Below are positions 8,101 through 16,900 of a stretch of 64,000 nt of DNA, piece by piece (within the stretch, counting starts at the first letter, position 1; every line of letters starts with the position of its first letter). The notes under the pieces are model-generated. The model ran no database searches. It was not told where the DNA came from and saw only the letters and a program-made list of their open reading frames with translations. The DNA is taken from assembly GCA_964450955.1 (NCBI GenBank), contig CAYVFI010000021.1, positions 58,709-122,708 on the forward strand, in the 5' to 3' direction. The translations under genes and the position numbers were made by a program. This stretch comes from CAYNWT01 sp964450955 (lineage in GTDB: Bacteria > Planctomycetota > Planctomycetia > Planctomycetales > Planctomycetaceae).

Positions 8101-10009
8101 TGATGCGGCGTGGGCGAGGGCTGTGCAGTCGCGGGACGGATTGACCAGCATACTTGCCGCGCTGGGTATGGTTCGAGAAAACGAACTTCGCGAGCCGCTA
8201 TATCAATCGGTGCGGGAGACGATGTTTCGATTGCCGGCAGGGCTGGGCGCAAAGGGTGATGACAAAGCGTCCTCCGGCCCACCGGTGTACTACGAGTATT
8301 TCCAGCCGAATCCGGCGAATGTGGCTGTCGAGACCCTGGCCGGATTGAAGCCGACTTTGACGGGTCGTATGGACAACTTCGCCACGTTTGTGCCGGGTGG
8401 AAGGAAAGACGCGTTCGCCACAAAGTTGGTCGCGTCCATTCAGGCTCCGGCGACCGGTGAGTACTCGTTCTTCACACGATCTGACGATGGTTCGCGATTG
8501 TATATCGATGGCCGAGAAGTTGTGAACAATGATGGTTTGCATGGACTGGTCGAACGCGGCGGTCGAGTGAATCTTGAGGCGGGTCTGCACGAAATTATCG
8601 TGACCTACTTCGACAACGGCGGCGGCGATGGTTTGACTGTTTCGTGGGCCGGTCCCGGAATACGCAAACAAAAGATTCCCGCTCAAGCGCTGCGGGTCGG
8701 TAGCGGGAACCCGCGCGTTCAGGCGATCAATTTGATTGCCGCGTGGCCCGGACACGAAGCAGAAAAGATTAACGACTTCGGAATGCTGGTCGCTGCGGAG
8801 TCACTAACCAGTCCGGCGCTACGGGCACTGGCCGCGCTTCCGGTTCTGGCGGTGACAGAGCAACTTGGCAGGAAGTCGCCGGAGAAGATTCTTAAGGCGA
8901 TCGTCGCAGAAGCCGGTACGGCGAGTCCCGTGCAGCGTCAGTCTGTTGAGTTCTCTCGTCTGCTTCAGCTTGGCGAGCGACTGGTCGCGACGCTGGATGT
9001 CGATCGCAACGCATCTGAACGCAAACTGCGTGACTTGCGTAATAGTATTCCTGTCAAAGCCGATGCGAAGGTGATGGCGCTGGGGAAAGAGGTTTACCAC
9101 CGCGAGAGTCACTGCGCGACGTGTCATCAGTCGCACGGGCAGGGGATGCCGAATCTGTACCCGCCGCTGGATGGGAGTCTGTGGGCAACCGGAAGTGAAG
9201 ATCGGCTCATTCGAATCGCTTTGGACGGGATGCATGGAACCATTGATGTGAAGGGCAAGCGATACAGTTCGCCTCCGCTGCCTCCGATGACCGGGTTCCG
9301 TTCTTTGTTAAACGATCAGGAACTTTCGGCGGTTCTGACTTACGTGCGGAACACGTGGTCGAATCGATCGAAGCCGGTGGAAGCCGCGGCCGTCGCAAAG
9401 GTTCGTTCAGAAAGTGGTCGCGATGCGACATTCTGGTTCGCCAACGATCTGCTGGCGAAGTATCCACTGGAAGACGGACGCAAACCGATTCAGGTCGCCG
9501 CCCGCGCGGACGGGTGGACTCCGACGTTTGTGAAAAAGTGGAAGCTGGCCGACATTGATGCATCGAAGTTGACGGCTGGAAACCGGTCGATGGACACGGG
9601 CAAGCTGTTTTTCACTCGGCTTGGCTGTGTTCAGTGTCACAAGCTGGGTGGTGAAGGCGGGCAGTTTGGTCCTGATCTTTCGGTTCTGGACGCGAAGAAA
9701 CGCAACGTCAATTACATCCTGGAATCGCTGATCGATCCATCGAAAGACATCGAAGCAAAGTATTCGACTCGAACCTTCATCATGGAAAGCGGTAAGGTCA
9801 TTACCGGCTTGATTGTTGGTGATAAACCGAACGAGTACCAGGTTATCACCGATCCGTTAAACCCCACCAAACCAACGGTCGTAAAGAAAGATGAAATCGA
9901 CGACGAATCGAAAGGATCAACATCCATCATGCCCAGCGGCATGCTGGACTGGCTTAGCGAAGATGAGATTTTGGATTTGGTGGCCTATGTCCTGGCAGCC
10001 GGCAAGTAG
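5117..10009 (+). CDS. Giant secreted PVC-type dehydrogenase/HEAT/PA14/cytochrome c protein
   Basis: From ATG 5117 the product is about 1630 residues with a signal peptide (MKMLSLVCCVLPSVTLAADG). Domains in order: an SGNH-hydrolase-like fold (about 25-270); a PVC-type membrane-bound dehydrogenase beta-propeller region (about 320-690, with DGALYVADWHN); HEAT-like helical repeats (about 700-1000); a PA14 domain (about 1055-1195, with FTRSDDGSRLYIDG); and two cytochrome c modules with CATCH (about 1333) and CVQCH (about 1504). This multi-domain type is characteristic of planctomycetes. A role in periplasmic oxidation of a carbohydrate or related substrate is inferred. The SGNH block I reads GNTTAD and block V NGIH, so the catalytic Ser and Asp look replaced. 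The frame extends to 4994, but the signal peptide argues for 5117. Confidence 0.88.
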   Translation: MKMLSLVCCVLPSVTLAADGAFELTKGDRVSIIGNTTADRMQHHGWLETYIHAMHPGHNLTFRNLGFPGDELKTRPRSASFGSADQWLTKTQADVVFCFFGYNEALRGERGLPGFKRDLAETIDGMLAKKYNSKSAPRLVFFSPIAHENLNSPHLPDGSENNVKLAMYTKAMNEVCAAKKVAFVDLFSPTKEMYPNATKHQTMNGIHLLEHGNKAIAGVIVDSLFGKAAPADDKELLRLRDAVLEKNYEWFSRYRVVDGYNVFGGRSKLAWFGQSNADVMKREMEIFDVKTENRDKKVWAVARGGDLDVVDSNLPSEIPVRTNKPGPLEGQKYGYLGGQEAISKMTIHEDMEVNLFASEEMFPRLVSPVQVAVDTDSRLWAAVWPSYPHWNPTEPRRDALLIFPDDDNDGVADECIVFADELNSITGFEFWNGGVLVAAAPEIWFLKDTDGDDKADVKIRMLQGVSSADSHHSANAVVVGPDGWMYWSRGIFNVANFETPTKTFRSGSSGVHRFNPRTFEFEFHFPIGPNPHGDVFDQWGYQFATDGTTGTGSYVNIGKGVGNKQWYKKRVRPVAATGILSGTGFPEQHEGNFLICNVIGVLGVLQHKVSYDGADITAKEIEPILLSSDQNFRPSDVEIGGDGALYVADWHNVLIGHMQHNMRDPNRDHEHGRIYRVTHKKGKLTTPAKMKGKPIAEVCEQFFARANSTRYRARLELTSRAAEDIKRDVSAFAEKLDPSRVSADRDEAQALLECLWVFEEQRIPNMALLQKVFQAKEPRVRAAAVRTLGHWAGKVEGWEPVLLAAAQDDEALVRAEAVKAAVDYDGSVVAEVFFKAGSRKSDPGMDSVLKFAKSQIPIDRIIADSIKAGRKLSPAAEAWALQNASAGTLVGMPSSGKVDMALLMRPGIPKQARLAAIERSSQRNSQTPAESAISAVRVAERMGAGGLDDLAGLLPEMDKLHLRDARPRLMELLEETKSAQVRTGVYAAWIQSHGGDAAWARAVQSRDGLTSILAALGMVRENELREPLYQSVRETMFRLPAGLGAKGDDKASSGPPVYYEYFQPNPANVAVETLAGLKPTLTGRMDNFATFVPGGRKDAFATKLVASIQAPATGEYSFFTRSDDGSRLYIDGREVVNNDGLHGLVERGGRVNLEAGLHEIIVTYFDNGGGDGLTVSWAGPGIRKQKIPAQALRVGSGNPRVQAINLIAAWPGHEAEKINDFGMLVAAESLTSPALRALAALPVLAVTEQLGRKSPEKILKAIVAEAGTASPVQRQSVEFSRLLQLGERLVATLDVDRNASERKLRDLRNSIPVKADAKVMALGKEVYHRESHCATCHQSHGQGMPNLYPPLDGSLWATGSEDRLIRIALDGMHGTIDVKGKRYSSPPLPPMTGFRSLLNDQELSAVLTYVRNTWSNRSKPVEAAAVAKVRSESGRDATFWFANDLLAKYPLEDGRKPIQVAARADGWTPTFVKKWKLADIDASKLTAGNRSMDTGKLFFTRLGCVQCHKLGGEGGQFGPDLSVLDAKKRNVNYILESLIDPSKDIEAKYSTRTFIMESGKVITGLIVGDKPNEYQVITDPLNPTKPTVVKKDEIDDESKGSTSIMPSGMLDWLSEDEILDLVAYVLAAGK

Positions 10010-10025
10010 ACTTCCGCCGGGTCGG

Positions 10026-11933
10026 TTATCGTGGGGCTGCAATGGTCACTTTTCCGATGTCGATGTTGCCAGCTTTCCTGATGCTGACCATTCGTCCGTA
10101 GTAGGCACCGTTGGGAAAATTAAACTGCAGGTCGGCACCCAACGGCAAAGCCCGAATCTGTAGCTTGCCCGTTTCGTCGGTTCGCGTGTCGATGCTGATG
10201 TGTGAGAAATCCGGAACCTGGACGGATACCGAGCACACTGTATTGGCGATGGGTTTTCCGTCTTTGGTGGTAAATGTGCCTGAGACCGTGGTTCCCGGAG
10301 TCAGTTCAACTGTGGGTTTTGTGTGGCCTGCGGGAACGACCTGAAGTCCGACCAGATTCCGCTGTTCGTCCGCCGCCATCAGCAGTAGTTCGTCGTATTG
10401 GCGAAAGTCGAATTCTCCGTTTCGTCCGGCTCTTCCTGCGCGCTGGAACCCTACTTCTTTTCCGGTCACATTCAAGCGGGCGTTCTTCACTGGCTGCCCG
10501 GTCGGGTCGAGCACCTTGCCGACGATGTGACGGAACTGTAACTCGGCCGGGATTTGGGCGTCGACCACAAGCTCTGGCTGGTTCGTGACGTTCACGCGGA
10601 AAACGCGGCCTGAATAGAACGGTTGAAGTCTGTATTCGCCAGGGCCGACCAGGAATGAATAGGTTCCGTCATCAGCCAGCCCCGTGCGTCGTGACACCCC
10701 GCCGCCATTCAGGGTCACCAGCGTCCCGAGACTCGGTAGGGAACCATCTTCGTTTTTTATTGACCCGCGAATTTCTGTCCCTGGCAAGTACGTGAGGTTC
10801 ACTATGTCCTTATCGTTTTGGAACACTTCCAGCTGCGAAATGGAAGACGCTCCTTTGGTGTCCGCGATGCCTATCGCAACCTGTCCGGGGTACACGGCCA
10901 CGTCATAGGCTCCGTCTTTACCAGTCTTGCCAAAGACGGATGTGCCCCCGGTTTGAGCTTGTACCACGACGCCCTGAACCGCGGTTCCGTCGGGACGAGT
11001 GACCTTTCCGGACACGTGGCTTCGGCCCTGGACTTGCATCCGATGTGGAGTCTTGCTTCCCGGCGAGAGCAGGTCTTCCTCGCCGCACCAGGTCCGGTCG
11101 TCTATGCGCACGCTTGGCTGCCTACGGGCATTTGCAGGAAACCAGTCAAAACTCACGATGCCTTCTGTGTTCGTTTTCTGCCCCAACGTCTGCCTTCCGC
11201 CGGACAGCGAAACCGCCGCGTCCCGCGCGAAGCTAAGCCTGTCCGGGTAGATAAGGACACCGCTGATAGCCCGACCATCTGAGTCTACGACTTTGACGCT
11301 TGCTGTGGTTGCTTCTTCGAAGTCAATTTGCACGTTCGCTGGTGGAGGCGGAGTTCGAACAGTCATCCAGTCCGCAAGGTTCGCGAAAGATCCGCACCCG
11401 ATTCCTTTCTTCATGGCAAAGATACGACCGATCGCCGCGTCCGCCGGGACGATTAGCCTGCAGCGACCATTTTGATCCGTTGTCGTTTCGGCCACGACTG
11501 CACACGTGGCCGAAGTGGCCGATGTTTCTTCAATTGCCATGACAGTCGCCGACTCACAAGGTGCGCCGGTGGAATCGTGAACCTGGCAGGTGATTGTGTG
11601 AGCGGGTTTGAGAGTCATCCGAACGAACCGGGATGAGTCGGGTGAGTAGCTTAGTAACTTGCCGTCCGGGGAGACTGCGATGATTGACGGTCGAAAGAAA
11701 AACGTTGTTGGGCGGAAGCGAAGCGTAAAGGTACCGGTTTTACTGGTCCTGGTTCGATACGTTTCCCTGTCTGTTGGCAGAGCCGGGTACACGTCGATCC
11801 CCGCGGCAGGTGTTCCGTCCTCAAGGATAATTTTCCCTCGGATGGTGTCTGTGACTTCCTGCGGAAGTTGGGCAATTGCCATTCCGTACCAGATGATGGT
11901 GATCGCAGGCAAGGCAGCGAGAGTACTCAACAT
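10026..11933 (-). CDS. Secreted protein with repeated carboxypeptidase-regulatory-like domains
   Basis: From ATG 11933 (AGGATC upstream) the product is about 635 residues with a hydrophobic leader (MLSTLAALPAITIIWYGMAIA). Repeats of the type GKV-x-DPTGQPVKNARL, GKVTRPDGTAVQGVVV and GTFTTKDGKPIANTVCSV recur along its length. These are the beta-sandwich CarboxypepD-reg/transthyretin-like modules found in large extracellular bacterial proteins. No catalytic domain is visible. It follows the kinase gene on the same strand after 20 bp, so the two are probably one transcript. It ends 16 bp from the convergent cytochrome c gene. Confidence 0.75.
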   Translation of the reverse strand: MLSTLAALPAITIIWYGMAIAQLPQEVTDTIRGKIILEDGTPAAGIDVYPALPTDRETYRTRTSKTGTFTLRFRPTTFFFRPSIIAVSPDGKLLSYSPDSSRFVRMTLKPAHTITCQVHDSTGAPCESATVMAIEETSATSATCAVVAETTTDQNGRCRLIVPADAAIGRIFAMKKGIGCGSFANLADWMTVRTPPPPANVQIDFEEATTASVKVVDSDGRAISGVLIYPDRLSFARDAAVSLSGGRQTLGQKTNTEGIVSFDWFPANARRQPSVRIDDRTWCGEEDLLSPGSKTPHRMQVQGRSHVSGKVTRPDGTAVQGVVVQAQTGGTSVFGKTGKDGAYDVAVYPGQVAIGIADTKGASSISQLEVFQNDKDIVNLTYLPGTEIRGSIKNEDGSLPSLGTLVTLNGGGVSRRTGLADDGTYSFLVGPGEYRLQPFYSGRVFRVNVTNQPELVVDAQIPAELQFRHIVGKVLDPTGQPVKNARLNVTGKEVGFQRAGRAGRNGEFDFRQYDELLLMAADEQRNLVGLQVVPAGHTKPTVELTPGTTVSGTFTTKDGKPIANTVCSVSVQVPDFSHISIDTRTDETGKLQIRALPLGADLQFNFPNGAYYGRMVSIRKAGNIDIGKVTIAAPR

Positions 11934-11953
11934 TTGCTGATCCTGTATTCGAC

Positions 11954-13459
11954 TTAGTTTGTGGGAGTGTCCAGCACCACGCGCGTCTTGAAGATGCGGT
12001 CGTGGATACTTCGCATCCCGACCGTGAATATCGCAACGAATGAGTCTGCAACGAGTGCGATTCCGCCGAGTATCGCGACCGGCAGGACGATCCAATTAGG
12101 CATGCCGGATCCATTAATGCCGGATGTCAGCGGCAACAGCCAGGCCGGGAGTAGTTGGAAGACCGAACGCCAGGCAAGCACGCGTGGTGACGGCGGCAGT
12201 CCGTGTTCGTCTACGACTCGAATTTGCAGGATGCGTTTGCCGGGTGACCGACCACCACGCGTTTGCCAGATCAGGGCAAACGCGGGGGCGATGAGGCCAA
12301 TCCCTGCGAGGATGAAATTTGGCAAACCAAAAAGTTGCCCAACGAACCCGCCAATGGCCAGGAAAACGGTTTGAACAATAAACATAAGCAGCAGATCAAT
12401 ACCCCACGCCATGCCGCGAACCAGTCGGCCTGCTGGAACCGGTGCGATGGGACGGTTTTTGTCCAGATCGACCAGCAGGTTGTCATACGAGTCGTAGCGA
12501 TCAGCCGGGCTTTTCGCGAGTAGCTTCACCAGGATGGCTCGCCATGAATCGGGGACACTGTTCGGCCACGGCGTCGGAAACTCAACTGGTGACTGTTGGT
12601 GGGCGGTGAATCGTGTCTCCAGCGAACTATCCGGAAACGAATAGGGCAGGGTGCCAAATGTCATTTCGAACAACATGACTCCGAATGAGTATTGGTCAGA
12701 TCGCGTATCGGCGAGTTCGCCGCGGCAGACTTCGGGGGCCATGTAGTTAGGGGTTCCGGCGACCTTGGCGTCGTCTTCGGTTTGTCGCGACATGCGTTGC
12801 GACAATCCAAAGTCGGACAGCTTGGCATTGCCTTCATGCATCAGAATGTTGGCGGGCTTGATGTCGCCGTGCACGATGTCAAACTGAGCCGACTCGCGTA
12901 GTGCTTCGGCGATTTGCCGAGCGATCCGGGTAACTTCGGCATATGGCATTGGCTCTTCTTTGAGCCGCGTGGCCAGGCTATGTCCCGGAACCAGTTCCAT
13001 CGCGAGGTACGGCAGTTGTTCGTTTCGACTAACAAAGTAAATATGAACCACATGCGCATGGTTGACTCGGGCTTGTGCTCTGGCTTCCTGCAGGAGTCGG
13101 TCCAGTTGAAGCGGATCGGTGCTGCCGTCTTTGATGCCTTGCTGGCGGATGACCTTAATGGCGACGTAGCGCTGTAGTGATTCGTCGAGCGCCCGGTAGA
13201 CGGTTCCCATACCGCCGCCGCCCAGGCGATCGATGATGGTGAAGTGGTCCAGCGATCGACCAATCATTTCGTCGTCTTCGGGATCGACCGGTTCAACACT
13301 GACGTCTGCAGGCATCCCGATGGTCATGGACATCGAGGCGTTGACCGCGTTCGCCGAGTAGGCTCGGCCGCAGTCGTCACAGGTGCCACCATCGCTGGGG
13401 TCAACCTGGACAGTCGACCCGCAAACGCATCGGTAGTCAGCAGGTTTGGTCGATGACAT
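11954..13459 (-). CDS. Ser/Thr protein kinase with N-terminal zinc ribbon and C-terminal RDD membrane domain
   Basis: The 501-residue protein starts with a zinc-ribbon-like element (CVCGS...CDDCG). A Pkn2-type kinase domain follows (about 75-330): glycine loop GGGGMGTVY, lysine in VAIKVI, catalytic loop VHGDIKPANILM, and DFG in LSDFGLS. The C-terminus (about 345-495) is an RDD-type multi-pass membrane domain (RGMAWGIDLLL, GKRILQIRVVD). The catalytic loop has HGD instead of HRD, so this is a non-RD kinase that may not need activation-loop phosphorylation. The downstream regulatory-repeat protein is a possible partner by position only. Confidence 0.9.
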   Translation of the reverse strand: MSSTKPADYRCVCGSTVQVDPSDGGTCDDCGRAYSANAVNASMSMTIGMPADVSVEPVDPEDDEMIGRSLDHFTIIDRLGGGGMGTVYRALDESLQRYVAIKVIRQQGIKDGSTDPLQLDRLLQEARAQARVNHAHVVHIYFVSRNEQLPYLAMELVPGHSLATRLKEEPMPYAEVTRIARQIAEALRESAQFDIVHGDIKPANILMHEGNAKLSDFGLSQRMSRQTEDDAKVAGTPNYMAPEVCRGELADTRSDQYSFGVMLFEMTFGTLPYSFPDSSLETRFTAHQQSPVEFPTPWPNSVPDSWRAILVKLLAKSPADRYDSYDNLLVDLDKNRPIAPVPAGRLVRGMAWGIDLLLMFIVQTVFLAIGGFVGQLFGLPNFILAGIGLIAPAFALIWQTRGGRSPGKRILQIRVVDEHGLPPSPRVLAWRSVFQLLPAWLLPLTSGINGSGMPNWIVLPVAILGGIALVADSFVAIFTVGMRSIHDRIFKTRVVLDTPTN

Positions 13460-13634
13460 GGATGAATCTTCGCTGGACGTTACTAGTAGTTGTAGTCGTT
13501 CAGCCGTTTGGAATCACGCGCAGCAGGCTGATTCATGAACTGCGAGCGGACCGCACCACCGTTTATTCTAAGTGGCGGTTAGACAAATCCAGCCACTCGG
13601 CCCATCTATCCACCTGTGGGCCTGGGATACAGCA

Positions 13635-13868
13635 ATGTCAGATAAGAACCAACGTGCGTGGCGGCGAATTTGGTTGTGGGGGATTCTGGCCCTCGTGTCA
13701 GTAATCGTAAGTTTGCTGACGTCGCCGTTTTGTGTTGAGGGAATCTCACGCCTGGCTCAAACGCGGGCAGAATTGACTCGTTTTGAGTCGGCTCTTGCTG
13801 CGTTCAAGAGTCCCACGAGCGTGGGGAGCGGTCGGGACTCGTGGCCTCCCACTACTGCGTGTCGATGA
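13635..13868 (+). CDS. Possible small single-pass membrane protein
   Basis: ATG 13635 would give 77 residues: a basic N-terminus (MSDKNQRAWRRIWLW), one transmembrane helix (about 13-33, ILALVSVIVSLLTSPF) and a helix with LAQTRAELTRFESALAAF. That last part resembles the start of a pseudopilin-like or secretion-related helix, but the protein ends soon after. There is no strong ribosome binding site. It could be a truncated remnant. Confidence 0.4.
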   Translation: MSDKNQRAWRRIWLWGILALVSVIVSLLTSPFCVEGISRLAQTRAELTRFESALAAFKSPTSVGSGRDSWPPTTACR

Positions 13869-13969
13869 CGCACCACGATGAACGCCGCGGTGCAACCTCT
13901 GCATGCAGCATTTGCTTCTTCGTCGGATGCAGGACTGCCTTGGGCGAGCATTCTTAGTATAACCGTGGC

Positions 13970-16900
13970 ATGAGCGTCGCGGTGGACAATGCACTTGGTC
14001 ATTTTCATGAATGCACTCGGGATTGGTTCCTGGAGGCGTTCGACAAGCCTACGCGCGTTCAGAATGCGGCGTGGCCGGCGATTGCTGATGGGCAGAGCAC
14101 GTTGTTGTTGGCTCCAACCGGCTCTGGAAAAACGCTGGCGGCGTTCTTGGCGTCGCTGGATCGGCTGATGTTTGGTGGGGATGCGACTGAGAAGAAAGTT
14201 CGCGTTCTTTATATCTCACCGCTGAAGGCGCTTGGTGTGGATGTCGATCGGAACCTGCGGGCGCCGATTGCCGGGTTGCGGGCGGTGGCTCAGCGGACAG
14301 ACACGCAGCACCGGGTTCCTACCGTTGGTGTGCGGTCGGGCGATACGCCGCAGGAAGAACGCCGGGCAATGGCGAAGAACCCGCCGGAGATTCTGATTAC
14401 GACGCCGGAGTCGTTGTACCTGCTGCTGACGTCGCGGGCGTGCGAGACGCTGGATGAAATTGAAACGGTGATCATTGATGAGATCCACGCGTTGGCCGGG
14501 ACGAAGCGTGGTTCGCATTTGTTTTTGAGTCTGGAGCGGCTGGAACGACTTCGTGGTTCCGTAGGTCAGGCTGGGCCTGACGGGTTGGCGGGTGATGCTG
14601 GGGATCGTCAGGCACAACCTGACCTACGGCAGAAGCCGTTACAGCGAGTTGGGCTCTCGGCGACACAGCGGCCGCTGGAAGAGATTGCTCGGTTGCTGGG
14701 TGGAGCAAACGCGACGGCTGATCCGGAGGTGGTTCCGGTTCCTCGACCGGTTGAGATTATTGATGCGTCGGAACCGAAGCAGTTTCATTTGCGGATTGAG
14801 ACCCCCGCCGACGAGATGGCTGAGGAAGCCGACGACGATGACATTCCCTCAGGAAATGCGGCAAGCGGGCCGCGTGCGCCGTCGGTTTGGCCGTCCATTC
14901 ATCCGCGGCTGGTTGAACTGATTCGAGCGAACCGGTCAACCATGATCTTCGTTAACAGTCGGCGTTTGGCCGAACGTCTGGCGGCGGCGATTAACGAATT
15001 GGCAGAAGAAGAAATCGCGCTCGCGCATCATGGTTCTGTGGCTCGCGATACGAGGGCGTTAATTGAAGATCGACTAAAGCGGGGTGAGTTGCCGGCGATG
15101 ATTGCGACGTCGTCGATGGAACTGGGCATCGACATGGGTGCTGTGGATCTGGTGATTCAGATTGAAGCTCCGCCGTCGATCGCGTCGGGGACGCAGCGGA
15201 TTGGCAGAGCAGGTCACCAGGTCGGCGCGCCGTCGGCGGGGGTGATTTTTCCTAAGTACCGTGGCGACTTGCTGGCATGCAGTGCGGCGACCGGTGCGAT
15301 GCAGGAAGGCTGGGTTGAGGAGACTCGGTACCCGCGTAATCCGCTGGATATTTTGGCTCAGCAAATCGTGGCCATGACGTCGCGCGATCCGATGTCGGTG
15401 GACGATGTGTTCGCGACGTGTCGCAGTGCGGCTCCGTTTGCTGAATTGCCGCGGAGTTCGTTTGAGGGTGTGCTGGATTTGTTGTCCGGGCGGTACCCGT
15501 CGGACGAGTTTTCTGAACTCAAGCCGCGGATCAACTGGGACCGGATCGCCGGGACTATCTCGCCGCGCAAGGGCGGGCAGCGGTTGGCGATTTTGAACGC
15601 GGGTACGATTCCGGATCGCGGGTTGTACGGCGTTTATCTGGTTGGTGATGGACCGGATGGAACCGGCGGCAGTCGGGTCGGTGAGCTCGACGAAGAAATG
15701 GTGTTCGAGATGCGGCCGGGCGATGTGTTCCTGCTGGGAGCGTCGTCGTGGCGATCGCTGGAGATCACGCGCGATCGGGTGTTGGTGGCTCCGGCGCCGG
15801 GCGAACCGGGACGCATGCCGTTTTGGCGAGGTGACGGGCCGGGGCGGCCGCTGGAATTTGGGAAGGCCATCGGGAAGTTAACGCGTGAGTTGTTGGCGGT
15901 TCCGCAGGCGAAAGCAAGGAAGCGGTTGGAATCGGAACACGGGTTGGCTGAGTCAGCTGCGGAAAGTCTGCTGACATATTTGAACGAACAGGCCAACGCG
16001 ACTGGCGATCCGCCCAGTGATACCACGATTGTTATCGAAAGTTTTCTGGACGAGATTGGTGATTGGCGAATCGTGGTGCTCACGCCGTTCGGTTCGCGCG
16101 TGCATGCTCCGTGGGCGACGGTGGTCGGGTCGCGATTGCAGGATGAGACGGCCGGCGAAGTTGACATGATGTGGACGGACGACGGCATGGTGTTCCGGTT
16201 GCCCGAGTCTGAAAAAATTCCGCCGGTTGAGGCGTTCATTCCCGATCCGGATGAAGTGGAACGGCTGATCGTTCAGCAGGTGGGCGTGACGGCGATGTTT
16301 GCAGGCCGGTTTAGAGAGAACGCGGCGCGGGCGTTGTTATTGCCGCGTCGGTATCCCGGCCGGAGAACTCCGCTTTGGCTACAGCGGCGGCGGTCGGCGG
16401 ATTTGTTAAGCGTGGCGTCGCAGTACCCGAACTTTCCAATTCTGTTGGAGACGTATCGCGAGTGTTTGAGTGATGTGTTTGATATGTCGGGGCTGCTAAG
16501 CGTTCTGCGGGATGTGCAGAAGCGGAGTATCGTGGTGCGTTCGGTTCAAACCGATCACCCATCGCCGTTCGCTGCGGCTGTGATGTTTAGTTACGCAGGG
16601 AACTTCCTGTACGAAGGCGACGCGCCGCTGGCCGAACGCCGCGCGCAGGCGCTGGCTTTGGATCATGCTCAGTTGCGGCAGTTGTTGGGTTCGGCCGATT
16701 TTCGTGAGCTGTTTGATGCGGACGCGATTGCGTCCGTTGAATTGGAATTGCAGCGGCTAAACGAATGGAAACTGCGGCACGCGGATGACGTACACGACGC
16801 GTTACTGAAGCTGGGTGGATTGTCGCAGGGAGAACTCGAACAGCGCTGTGCGGAAGAGAACGTGACGTCCGGGGCGTTGAAAGCGTGGATCGACGAGTTA

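Noticed and set aside
13869..13969. A gene or RNA just before lhr
   Set aside because: Only a short GCACC/GGTGC inverted pair and AT-rich bases near 13955 were seen, not enough to support a feature.
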